Assembly: GCA_900708905.1 (NCBI GenBank)
Contig: CAADRB010000002.1
Location: 6,278,269-6,342,268 of the forward strand
Reading direction: 5' to 3'
Length of the DNA stretch: 64,000 nucleotides
Source of the DNA: Hymenolepis diminuta
Taxonomy: Eukaryota; Platyhelminthes; Cestoda; Cyclophyllidea; Hymenolepididae
The number at the start of each line of letters is the position of its first letter. Position 1 is the stretch's first letter. The notes beneath the pieces were generated by a model. It had not been told where the DNA came from and did no database searches. It worked only from the letters and a program-made list of their open reading frames with translations. Below, piece after piece: positions 37,567 to 48,779 of this stretch. Both the position numbers and the translations under genes were made by a program.

Positions 37567-40500
37567 TTAATTAGTAAAACTTATAGGAATAATACTGTTT
37601 GCTTGCTGCAAAAGAAGCCAGAAGCTTTCTTTACGACGCTTGAATTCTTTCAGTTGGTCCAAAATTTTCAGGTACTCAGATTGTGGCGTGTTGTATCTAC
37701 TGATAAATATTCAATTCGGTTAGTTAATAGTCGCAAATTACTTCAGCCTTTCATTTTCCTTTTTAAAGTGTTCAGTCTCACGACTCTTTGCTATTAAATC
37801 CGCGTTTAATTCTCGTATTTTTTTAGATAATTTTATCTTTTGCTGCAAAAACAAATTTGAAAGCTTTGATCAAGGGTTCTTACCGATTTGAATTTTTCAA
37901 TAAGCTTCATATACGTTTCTTTTACACCTGTCATTTGAGAGTCCTTTGTGCCTTCCATATTCGCATCCTTTTCAGATCATTAACGGACAAAAATTCCTTA
38001 CCTCCCCCGGAATTTGATCGTCATTTGACATTAACTCTTGCATTGCAATCTCCAAACTTTTAACCTGCTTTTGTCGAACAATCAATTCCTGTTTAGTCAT
38101 TGCAAATTCGCTTTTTAGTTCAGAATTCTGATTCTCCATTTGATTCACTTTTTGTAAAGCCTCAAGTTTAGATTTTTCTGACTAAAAAGCAATCAGCGTT
38201 GAATATCAGCCGAAAAATACAAAAATTTTCATTTATTGGGCAATCAACATTTCTGTGGCAAAAAAATCACCGACTGGGTTTAGCATACCCATTAAACCAG
38301 TTTTCCTTTTTCAAACTTATTATTTAGATAGCCTATATGGATGAAGTAGATGCTAAAATTTTAGGTGTCGACTTAAGATATTGTGAAATACTTACTGGGA
38401 TTTGTTTTACTTTAATTATACCTATATAATTTTATAAATCCCTAATACCTCATTCCGGTTCGCACAAGGTAATTGTGCATATTCCAATGGAATAATATAT
38501 CGTCTTAATATATCTAATAATTTATGTCTTCATTTGTCGATGATAGCAGATTTAGTCAAGTTGCTCTCTCGATTATGACCCTTTCCGATCTTTAATGATT
38601 AGACTTTAGTTAAATGTGACCAATATATATGTATATATGTTCTAGCAGAACTTTTATAAAGTTAATCCCATTACATAAAAATAAACAATAAGAGAAGGTT
38701 CTTATATGATAGAGAAATTTACCTCAGTGAGAGTCATTATTAACTCCTTATATTGAATGCTTAATTCTTTCAGGTTTAACTGAGCACGTTCTAGCTGGCG
38801 CAGTATTTGAGCAGAGCGATGTTTTGATGCTTCTGTGGTCTCCTTGATGCACTTCTGAAGATCCCACTCTTTAGTGGCAAATTCATGCTGACACTGTGCT
38901 TCAGATTCCTCATATCTGGCCATTGCCAGTGCCATCTTATTAGTCAAGTCTAAAACGAAAAACTTGTTTGAATAAGTTATTTATTGGTCCACTTATTAGG
39001 ATTTTCATATAAAAGACATGAATTTGCGAATGTGAAAATCTAATGAATCAAGAGTCCTCAAGTATCCTGACTTACATTAATCCCCTTTGATCTCCCTACA
39101 GAAATGGAGTATTTGCATATTCATTACTTCACCAATACTCAGGAATAAAGAAATAAGAATGTTCGTATAATGTCAAATAAACATTTACTATATCCCCTCG
39201 AAAAATTCAAAACAATGAGAATTAAAATTAAAAATAAGCCATAATTTCTTGCAATTGCAGTTATAAATATTTATATTTCTCTTAAATCATAATTAATATG
39301 TTCTTAAGCTTATGAGTGTAAAGCGTTGCTATAAATCTAACATGTTGGCTCTCGACAGAAGAAAACTTTATATTTGCATACCTTGCACCTGAAATGCAAA
39401 TTCGTCTCTCTGCTTCTCCATTTCGATTCGTTTTTTCTCTGTCGCCAAACGCGATTCATTCAACTCAGTTTTCAATTTTAATATATCTCCTTTTAGATGC
39501 TTTTCTAAACTCATCTTTTCTCTTCCAAGATCGACAACTTTCCGACGAATAGCCTTCAGTTCTGTTTGAGTATAACTGAGACTATTTGACAACATTTCTG
39601 CCTTTGATAAAAAGATAGAATATTAACTATATTTTTTACTTCTTCTTGTAAAACTTCATATTTTCTTGCAAGAATTGTTTTATCTGATTTCACTTTTGTT
39701 AAAGCATCAATCGTTTGAATTAACTCGTTTTTCAGTTCTGATCTAAAATGTTGAATGTAATTCAAGGGGTAAGGCTTACACTTGTGTATCATAAAGACGT
39801 TTAGACTTTTCTGATTCATCCAATACAATATTACACTGGGCACGTATCTCAGAATTTTCTCGAAATAGATTGATCAGCGTTTCAGTGTCTGATCCAAGAA
39901 TCGCGGATAGACGATTTATAACCTCTTGATGAGATTCAGCTATGTATTGCCGCTAAGATATTTTAGTAATATCGTGGTTGCAGTACTAACCTCCGATTCT
40001 TCAAGAAGGGCGTTTCTTTCATGCAAACTTTCGAAGCTTATTCGAAGTTGTTCATGAATGATTTTTAGTTTCTTAAGCTCTTCTATTGCTCTATTGCACT
40101 CGTTCCGGGCAAGTTCCGTCTCCCTCATCGCCTTATTCAACTTTAAATCGTATTGTCTTTGAACTTCGCTTTGAATCTTTAAAGCAATTTCGGTGAAATA
40201 TTAATAAGTTACATCGCATTTAATCAACTCAAATCGTTCTGGAGTGAAGTTGCTCTTTTGAAGCTCGATGCACAAACATTCAAGCTCCTGTTTTTCTTTT
40301 AAGACTCGGTTTAACTTTTCATTCAGTAATTGTTTCTCGAATAACCATCCTTGTAAAGCATCAGAAAATCTTCCTTCTAATGCGGTATGTGATTCCTACA
40401 TGAAATAAAACTTTGAGCAAAATACTCAGTTATGGTGATAGATGCAAACAAAACACTTCAGCGATGTAGACTTGTACCTGTAATTGAGCGTGAGCGAATT

Positions 40501-40699
40501 TTAAGTGGGAATAAAATTGTTGAAATTGTTTAGCATTGCTTCTTTCATCTAATAAGACTTGAGACGTCTTAACAAGATCTTCTGATGGTAAATTCTGAGA
40601 TTTGAATCTTGTTTTGTGGTCTGAAAATGAATCTTCACTTTCTTCGATGCTGCCCTCTGAAGCAACTCGACGTCTCATTGGAAACTTCAAATTGTGCAT
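37567..40699 (-). CDS. CEP83: Centrosomal protein 83 (CCDC41), distal appendage coiled coil
   Basis: CEP83 builds the centriole distal appendages that dock the basal body to membrane for ciliogenesis. Exons in coding order: 40478-40699, 40213-40395, 39991-40176, 39780-39952, 39640-39742, 39382-39601, 38723-38949, 38002-38181, 37884-37967, 37742-37842, 37567-37699. Introns are 82, 36, 38, 37, 38, 432, 541, 34, 41 and 42 nt. The frame closes as 603 aa (human about 701), almost entirely coiled coil. Diagnostic matches: a LLDERSNAKQFQQFYSHLK segment near residue 50, like LIDERLRCEHHKANYQTLK; NFTPERFELIKCD at 123-135, like ILTPQKLELLRAQ; and NTPQSEYLKILDQLKEFKRR at about 563-582, like the human VPFEDYTRLQKRLKDIQRR end. 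Coiled-coil similarity can mislead, but three ordered landmarks make the orthology likely. The start could be M1 (40699) or M8. Confidence 0.82.
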
Positions 40700-40889
40700 T
40701 GAGTTATTACTTTGACCTTATACACAGTGATGTATTTTAAAACAATAATTACAGTAGAATTTAAAAATTATGTCATAATATTTTATTAATTAATAAATTT
40801 ATTTTAAGACTTGATTTGCGTATGTATTGCAATATTCGATAGAGTTACTCCGGACGTTGAGTTTGTCAAGGTCGTCTCGAAGTATAAAA
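40700..40889. promoter_or_regulatory. 190-bp divergent promoter, CEP83 / EFCAB10
   Basis: Only 190 bp separate the two ATGs, so both 5' UTRs and both start sites must fit within it. It is AT-rich. No clear TATA box or RFX X-box was identified by eye. The gene pair is functionally coherent (both ciliary), which suggests co-regulation. Confidence 0.5.
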
Positions 40890-41301
40890 ATGGATTACGG
40901 AAATAATCGAGAGTTTCTCGAAACAGAACGATATCTAAAAGGAAAACGAATCCCAGATCTACTCAATAACCTAACCAGCATGGTTATTTTCAATCAACCA
41001 GGCAAATAGAAAAATTTTTATCATTACCTTCCTTTTTTCAGAAAACCCATATCAGTACATGATTTCCATCTTGGCAAAGTTAAAAGCAGCTCAAAATGGA
41101 CAAGGGAATAACCCGTTTATATTTTCACTTAAAAATGCTGAATCTATATTTTTCATGCTTGATCCTAACAAGCAAGGTTACATAACTTTTAAACAATACA
41201 AGCACGGACTCGAAACTTTAGGAATTAATGATTACGATATAATGCCATTTGGAATCGGTGATGACAAAATTACAAAAGAGATCTTCCTATCTGAGGCGTA
41301 A
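40890..41301 (+). CDS. EFCAB10: EF-hand calcium-binding domain protein 10
   Basis: Small axonemal-type protein. Exons 40890-41001 and 41042-41301 give 123 aa (human about 127). Residues about 20-50 (IPDLLNNLTSMVIFNQP followed by a YMISIL helix) form an RIIa/DPY-30-like dimerisation-docking domain. A single EF-hand follows, with loop DPNKQGYITFKQ. The twelfth loop position is Q instead of the usual E, as I recall for the human protein, so calcium binding is doubtful. The intron (40 nt, 41002-41041) begins GC rather than GT; the GC-AG junction is required to join QP to ENPYQY in frame. Divergent from CEP83 and convergent with ZFYVE19, whose stop lies 210 bp away. Confidence 0.88.
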
Positions 41302-41421
41302 GGCATTTCTTTTTCCATTATATCTGCTTCTCCTAAAGACAAAAAGGGCTAGATTATTCTTCCAGTACGTATGAACTTGTTCAAGGAAATCCAATAGCTC
41401 ATGTAGAAAAGGAGGCAGAAT

Positions 41422-41427
41422 AATAAA
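41422..41427 (+). terminator. Poly(A) signal of EFCAB10
   Basis: AATAAA 121 nt after the EFCAB10 stop codon, inside the short spacer shared with the convergent ZFYVE19 gene. Confidence 0.45.
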
Positions 41428-41510
41428 AATTCGGAAAAATAATTATAATTAGTTGATTTCATAGACAAACAATAACGTCGGTTATTCTTTGCTGGTGATA
41501 TAATACGCAC

Positions 41511-44347
41511 TCATTTCATATTTGCTTTTGTAATTGGAATCGACTCATGGTGCCGCAAAAGCTTGGATTTGTGTGCACGACTAAAAATAGAACACAACAA
41601 ATTGCAAAGACTCTAAAAGTGGAAAATATGTAGGAGGTGAAAAACTACTCACAGGAAGCAGTGGTTACAAAACTCATCATCCATGCAAGCCGGACATATC
41701 ACAGTAGCCACATTTTCGTCACAGAGTGAACAGTATATCCTTTCCGATGTTGGGGATTTTTCCTCTTCTAAAGGTATTCCGTGTTTGGTTGCTATCCGGG
41801 CTGCATCTTGGGCCTTTAAGATAGTATTATTTTAGCGAATCAAATGGCTAGTTAAAAAGATGGTATAAAATGACTACAACTATGTAATAGAACCAGATTA
41901 TGTTTCTGCATACTTCATTTTTAGTCAAGTAATCAGATAAGGTGTTTTCTAATAATACTGATATTTATCTGTAAATTAATCGCATATTCAAAGTAATTTT
42001 AACTAATGACAGGCTTTATCATAAAATGCAGCTAATGAAACAAGAAGATAGAAATAAAAAAGAGTAAAGAAGAAAGGTGACAGGCCGATACTGAAAATAA
42101 AGACTTAGCATCAAAATGACCTTAACTCACCTACAAATTTGAGTTCTTCAAGATGCCCAATATTTTGTTCCATGCATCATGCTTAATAAATCTTTAATAA
42201 AACTACAACTACCTAAATATATATGTGTGTGTGGGCAGATTGGCTAAACGAACCGGTTAAGTCTGGCTAATAAAGAATTTGGCAGGATTCGATTTTCTCG
42301 TCAGGGAGGCTCCATGAAGCCACTATCCGCCCAAGATAAGTGCTAGGTAGGTGCATATATATATAATTTGACATATGATAAATGATTGGCTGTATGGTTA
42401 GCCAATGACTGCAGTGGTTGCGATACTGCACTCCCTGGTGCGAGTGGAGAAATTATATAATCGATAGTCCAATTTGCTATAGATAAATGCCGTGAATTTT
42501 TCTTAAGTGTATTGAAAATATTCTGTTCGATTTCCTGACAATTTCTATGTACAAATTTCAAAATTAAGCTTCCCAGGTTCTCGAATGAGATACTATAAAG
42601 CACCAACCCTCTCTCACAAACGAACCCCAAATCCTGCTTTAATGAGATTAAAGCAGGAATTTGATTTAACAATTCGCATTAGCAGAAGTGGTCTGTAAAC
42701 TCCTTTTGTAGATTTCTAAGAATAGATACAATTTCAAATTTAGATACAGTATACTATTTGTGTGTCTAAGGTTAAGAAAGACAAACACCAGTATCTAAAC
42801 TAAACAGTTTTAAAATAAGGGGATTTTAATATTACTAACAATAGTTACTCAGGCTTATGAGTTGCAAACACGGTCACATGTTTCGATTCTAACATTAACG
42901 AATGGGTTTAGATCACATAAAAAGTTATTGCAAACCTACACCGCTAAATAAATATCGACATCAGAATGATCCCATTACTATATAAATTATTTGAGAAGAT
43001 AGCAGAGAGTTAGCTTCTTACTTCATCAATAATATTTTTCACCTCATCTTCACTTGTTTTCGGCTTCGAAAGCGAATCTATTTGTCGTGTTGAGATGAAG
43101 TTGCTGAGAGCATTTAATCGAGTTTGTAGTTCCGCCTCAGTGGGGAGATTTTGACGCTATAAACATTTTATAAGTAAACGTTGACAATTAGGAAAATACA
43201 AAACATACCTCGTCAGCTGTTAATGCATCCAAACGTTGGGCTAGTTTTGCTGCTAGAATGAACAGAGAAAACAAATTGATTAGATTACTGATTCAGAACA
43301 CAAAATCAGGTCACTTCACTGCTTTTTCACGACATACTATCACCAGGACGAGATAATATGGGAGAGCAAGTGGGTCCAGCTGCAGGTCGTACTGGCCTGA
43401 TTGCAGTCCTGTTCTTCAACTCTTCCACTCGCCTAACATGATGGAAAAGAAAGACAATCAGATACCGTCATTTAAAGACATAAGCATTCTGAAAGTGTAA
43501 CATGAAACAGCCCATAACTCATAAATCTGCGCGGCCGAATTGGTAAATGATTACTTTTTATTGGTTGCACATCTAAACAAAGCCGGTCAATCCCTCTCAG
43601 CGTACCTCATTTTACCGTGTTTATCACAACTCCGGTTCAGAGATGATGCCTCTTTCGTTCTCGATAAATCCCAGATTCCTCTTCCTACTCCAAAATATTA
43701 TTGCTTTGCACTTAACTTTTGGTTTTCTACTCTTGGAAAGGTTGCTGTTTCCTGCCAAAGCGTTAGCTTTGGTAAGCGGATTCCCTATGACTAATTTAGT
43801 CAGACTCTTAAAACAGCTTTGCAATCAGAATTAGTGCTACTTTGAATCATTCACAATTAACAACCCTAGAAGCTCAAACTCAGATTTAAAAAGGTAGCAA
43901 CATAACTTCCAAAGGTACTACAGCGATAATGAAAACTGAGTGCTATTACTGTAGAGACATCTGAAATCGTCGTACGGCGAATAGTTGTATAGAACAATGA
44001 ACAGAATACAATGGTAGTGTAAATTATTAGCTTTCTTGGTGGAAATGAGAAAATAGAAGAGAACTCACTTCTTAAATAATTTCGGAGGTTCGATTTCACG
44101 ATTATCAGTATCTGGAATATTCCTATAGCAATGACAAATTTAATCCGCTAAAATAGTAACAAATTTACTTTGTGACTTTTTCATAGCACTCCAAACAGAC
44201 TTTGAAAGACTTGTCCTTATATGTGCTGCTGTCTTGAGATGGAAGTGTATTACAGAGACACTTTTTGCACATGATGAATTTGCACATTTGACAGTGGGAC
44301 TGCTGTGACCTGAAAGGCAATTTCTTGGCGCACTGATGACAGGACAT
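41511..44347 (-). CDS. ZFYVE19: ZFYVE19/ANCHR-like abscission checkpoint regulator
   Basis: ANCHR holds VPS4 at the midbody to delay abscission. Exons in coding order: 44169-44347, 44069-44122, 43338-43432, 43209-43252, 43022-43156, 41653-41813, 41511-41580. Introns are 46, 636, 85, 52, 1208 and 72 nt. The frame closes as 245 aa, about half of human ZFYVE19. Order matches the family: an N-terminal FYVE-like zinc finger (residues 1-58; Cys pairs at 3/6, 19/22, 27/30 and late VCLEC), a MIM-like stretch AKLAQRLDALTADE then LPTEAELQTRLNAL (about 111-141), and a C-terminal B-box-like finger (C197, C200, C209, C212, C218, C221, H226). The finger lacks the canonical RRHHCR phosphoinositide motif, as in human ANCHR. 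The acidic middle region is missing or lies in unrecognised exons of the 1.2-kb intron. Confidence 0.83.
42259..42322 (+). repeat. tRNA-like interspersed repeat, copy 2
   Basis: AAGTCTGGCTAATAAAG, CAGGATTCGATTTTC and CAGGGAGGCTCC blocks align with copies at 18685-18750 (minus) and 61542-61613 (plus). GGATTCGATTTTC is B-box-like, and an A-box-like TTGGCTAAACGAACCGG lies about 45 nt upstream. It is inside the long ZFYVE19 intron. The repeat may continue to about 42350. Confidence 0.55.
42628..42663. repeat. Near-perfect hairpin, 16-bp stem, 3-nt loop
   Basis: The left arm 42628-42643 and right arm 42647-42663 pair over 16 positions with one bulged base, closing on GAG. The innermost 12 pairs (TCCTGCTTTAAT) are perfect. 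It lies in a ZFYVE19 intron next to the tRNA-like repeat. Confidence 0.7.
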
Positions 44348-45888
44348 TTTCTGCTGGCAAGAGGTATGATTTTTTTTTAAATGAGTAATCGATTGAGATT
44401 TTTCGAATAACTGTTAGTGGATATTGATAGGATATAAACATTAAAGATGTGGAAAACTACACTTGAATCATCAGACCAAAGCTGACCAACGAAATAAACT
44501 AACAATTAATCATAAAACTTAAACTGGGGATATTAGTGCACATATGTATTGATTAGAAGAGCAATGAGATAAGTACATATTCTTGAATAAATCTACTGTA
44601 TAAAAAAGAATTGTGCTGACTAAACAATATCAAACACAAAACATGATTGATACCAATTAGATTTCAAATAATGCAAAAATAAAGTCTACATTTTATGAAA
44701 ATACAAACAAGACGAAACCCTATACTTTGAGTATTGAACAACGGCACTAATTCATCACTTAAGAAAGTGAGGTGATTACAATGACCTAGACATTTTCGGT
44801 AGTAATCTGCAAGAGAAATGTTGACTTTTGATCGGTGTTTGAAATCACATTAAAATTAAAGCATGAAACATGAAATTTTAAAATATATCTTATCAAGTCT
44901 ATGTCAATCATATTACAATATTTTCTGAGAGCATTTAAATGAGATGATATGACCTATTCCAGAACTGAAATCTAAGATTCTTCAAATTTATTGCAGCGAA
45001 TTTCAAATACATCATTATTTTCGACAACGATTTAATGAATTGGAAGGGAAAATTCATGAGTTTGTTTATTTATACACCTGCATTATATATATAGATTATG
45101 AACACGAACGTCAATTTATCACATCAATGCCTTATGTATTTGGTTTTAAAGAACCAACCATTTTTCCGTAAAAATTCGTTTTAAAGAAGGATTATTGGTT
45201 GCTGATTTCTTATTAAGAACATCTGTTCAACAAATACTCTTTTAGATTTAAATTAAAGAAGGGTTATCTTATATGCGTGATAATATTTTATTCTCTTTGA
45301 TTATTTTTACTAAAAGTATAAATAATCGAATCAGTTTATCCCTACGATATTTATCTTAACTTCACTTTACGTATTTCAGTCAACCCAAATCTGGTGCAAT
45401 TAATATTTAATAGCAAATCGCCTTCTAGATAAAACGAACAGAATACTATTCGAGTTTTTCTTGCACGAAAATCACCACACATGGATGTCTTTGGCGTGAG
45501 GCCGGTGGAAGTACATATGACGCCAGTTACGTCATTTTCTGGAAGATTGATTAGTTTCTATTCAATTTAGGTAGATGAATCTGTAAACATTACTTAATCC
45601 TTGACATGTGAAAATTAATACTTCATCGTTTATATGCTCAAAATAACTGATATTTCCTCATATATGATTCTATTGTAACAAATTATCTGGTCTTCTTTGT
45701 GATTTTTATGGCTTATAACTACTGTGACGACGAATCTAATCTACCCGTATTAAACTGTGCCCCATAAGAATATTACAACCATATTAACATTAAATAACGT
45801 TATTTTCAAAATGCAGTGTGCAACACTTAAATTCCCGAACCAGAATTGCTACTATATGTGTTTCTAGGTTGTTCGCATATTTCGAATT

Positions 45889-46216
45889 GTTAGTGTCATA
45901 GTCGGCAGATGTCTATCATCACCTAGCAATTAGAAATAATTGATTAACAATAAGATCTCCACTATAGTGTCCACAGGCGGTCCCGCTGTGTGTTAGTACA
46001 TAGATACCTTAACGGGTGTCTATCATCACGCCCAGACACCGACAACAAGACATGACTAGCGTCTGACGAAGAAATATTTTGTATATAAACCTAATTTACT
46101 TATAAATAAATTGAGAGTGGCTTGTCAGCCACCTTCGGACTGATCTGGCAACATGACCCATTCCACCTGTTCGATCGATGCGGCCTCGATAGACCCCTCA
46201 ACGTTATTACAGTTAG
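45889..46216. mobile_element. 318-bp solo LTR with 5-bp target duplication (copy C)
   Basis: The element 45894-46211 begins TGTCATAGTC and ends GTTATTACA, so both ends obey the TG...CA rule. It is flanked on both sides by GTTAG (45889-45893 and 46212-46216). No coding region or second copy adjoins, so it is a solo LTR left by recombination. A TATATAAAC box lies at about 46082. The 5-bp duplication and length suit Ty3/Gypsy, Copia or BEL elements. Strand is undetermined because both ends read TGT...ACA in either direction. Copies A and B at 36-37 kb are diverged relatives. Confidence 0.85.
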
Positions 46217-48732
46217 ATAGGAAAATATCTTAAAATATTTATCATTTCTACATCCTGAAAACGAATTCTTAGGTAAACATCGTGATTTCGTTTATAATGA
46301 ACATTTCATTGTATTATGCATTGGCTAAAGGCATTACTAAGAGTCAAAAAATTGATATTTTTTGGCAAACTTAAAAAATAATCTGCAGAAAATTTTTTTA
46401 TCGTTAAAATATATTATAATAAATTAATGTAATTGTGACCTTAAAGTTACCGTGACCGAACCTCGTAACTTTTAACAACCTAGTTAACGCTCAGTTACTC
46501 AATCCGAGTAATCGTCGGCATTAATTCTCCGATACCTGGACTATGAAAATAATGAATATTCATGTCGGAAGTGGAGTCGTTTGAGCTTTTTCAACATAAT
46601 CTGCAAACAAATCGATGCTTTGAATCCACTGACAACAATCGCGAGATTAAAACAATTAGCTATGCATATCTTCTGGCTAGTCAACTGTAATAGATACACT
46701 ATTTAAATAAGCAATAAAACGTTCTTCAATGCATATGTTAGATAACCTGAATTTTCATTCGCCAATTAGTCTAGATAATTCTCAATGTGAAAAAAAATCC
46801 ACCATCCATCTTAAGTGACATTTATTTAGAATATTTGCAGTTATCCTGTCTCTTTAGTAGAGCCTTCCTTTTCTAAAATCCTGCTAAATTATCAAGTGAT
46901 CAATAGAATACCATAATTCCTCTCTACTTCGTGTATATTTTTTTGAATTCGAAATTGCGATTTATGCTCTTTACACATTTTACTCAATTCACAAAGTTAA
47001 ACATCAAATAAAGACCCTCAAAATCGCGAAGATACACTGAAACCGCAAAGTTTTAACCACACAGGATTTAACTGCTCATAAATCACCTCTGATTGTTTCT
47101 ATTTTCATGATGACACAAATACAACAATCAGATAATGAAAATAAAAGAACTTGCATCAAAAACTTCGTGACTGGATTTTAAAATGCATTCAATTATGTAT
47201 CTAAACATTTGTAGAAATGGTAGATGTGATAAATTACCTTAGACCGGCGATAACAGCTGAGGCCTAAATTCTCTATTTTCTCAGTTGCACGATGCGACGT
47301 AAGTGATAAGACTAATCAAATGTGTATAAAAATAGCAAAGAACGACTTGAGCACATAGGACCGAGCAGAAGTCCCATGCAGTCGCTCCTTATTCATCAGT
47401 GTAATAATGACTATATCACAGTACCTTTCGTTATTCATTTACTCTAAATCAGTTTATTTAAAAATAAATTACTCATAAACTAAATGAATCTGAAAGAGAA
47501 CAGAGATTTTAGAGTTAAAAAATTTTTTTTTAATTTCGAATCAGTCTCAGTTATTTGGTATCGAATGATTTAGTCCTCCGAAACATCTCAACTTGAGCCA
47601 TCTTCATAGAAAGAAGGTTATCTGAAATGCGTGCCGAGCCGTATTCGTCAGGTTTTTAGAGCTTACAAAGTTACTAAAAGCATATTGCACACTAATATCG
47701 AAAGTTACATCTGAAAAGCCATTTTAAACTTGTCGATACCCCTTTAACATTGAGTTTTAAAGTCAGTAAAGAAATACATATTCAGTAAACAAAAATTATC
47801 ATAGGATTGATCAAAACGCCAGGAAAATCTTCTACTGAAGCAGGACGTCAGAGGTAAAACAGTCAATCACATCAACTCTTGTCTCTAATACCATAAATTC
47901 CCCATCTTAAGGAAATCCGAGCACTACCGACAGTATCACTGTTTCTCGGATACAATGACCAATAAGAACTTCCATTGTCAGATTTGTGGTTGTTTAAATC
48001 TTGTAAAGGACAAGGATGGCCGAAATGCCACTTATCAGAATGTTATTCTCCACTTTGATATTAGACTCAATGCAAACCTCTTCAGGTCGTTTAAAAATGC
48101 AGCACATGTTGCTCGGGTTTAGAAGAGAAATTATTATCACGACTACCATGGACTAAATCCTTCCTTACTTCCCAAAACTATTTCCCCCCTGCTGTATCTA
48201 TTATCTGCTTGTCGGATTAATATATTGTTTACCACCTTTAATTAATAAACGGAAATATATAACTGAAGGAAATCATATTACATATACATAAGGGTGATGA
48301 TTTGCGATGCACCCATCCCAAACCACCAACTCGTTTTGTGTTCCCCTTATACGCTTATGCCCCCTTTCCTTTACAATTTACTGTACGCACTACTCCTATT
48401 TATTTGTTCCATTAAACCATTACTAATACGTTCTTGATGTAGATTTAACAACTTTTTGGTTCCTTATATTGCACTCCGGCTTAGATGTGTTACTCCATCT
48501 CCTATATGACCATTAAGGGTACTTGGCGCATAAAAATACCACTGTCATTAATAATTTTCATATTTACAAATAAGACTACTTATGTCTATATAGTTAATCC
48601 TAAATTAATAGAATAAGCAAGGATGAGGTAAAAGGCGGCTCTTTATTAAGTACAGTCTATTATATAGATTGCTAATAGGTCTGCAGAAGCGATAATTTAC
48701 TCCTAGGAACAAAAACAATCGATAAACCAATG

Positions 48733-48779
48733 GATGGGGAGGGAGGAGGCGAAGGCCATAACCCTCCCCCTCCCCCATC
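48733..48779. repeat. GC-rich purine/pyrimidine inverted repeat
   Basis: GATGGGGAGGGAGGAGG on the left is mirrored by CCCTCCCCCTCCCCCATC on the right, an imperfect hairpin with a 15-nt centre. Both strands carry G-runs that could form quadruplexes. It is strikingly GC-rich within an AT-rich spacer. Confidence 0.55.

Noticed and set aside
42343..42672. 109-codon minus-strand frame
   Set aside because: Spans the snap-back hairpin and the edge of the tRNA-like repeat inside a ZFYVE19 intron; no similarity or splicing support.
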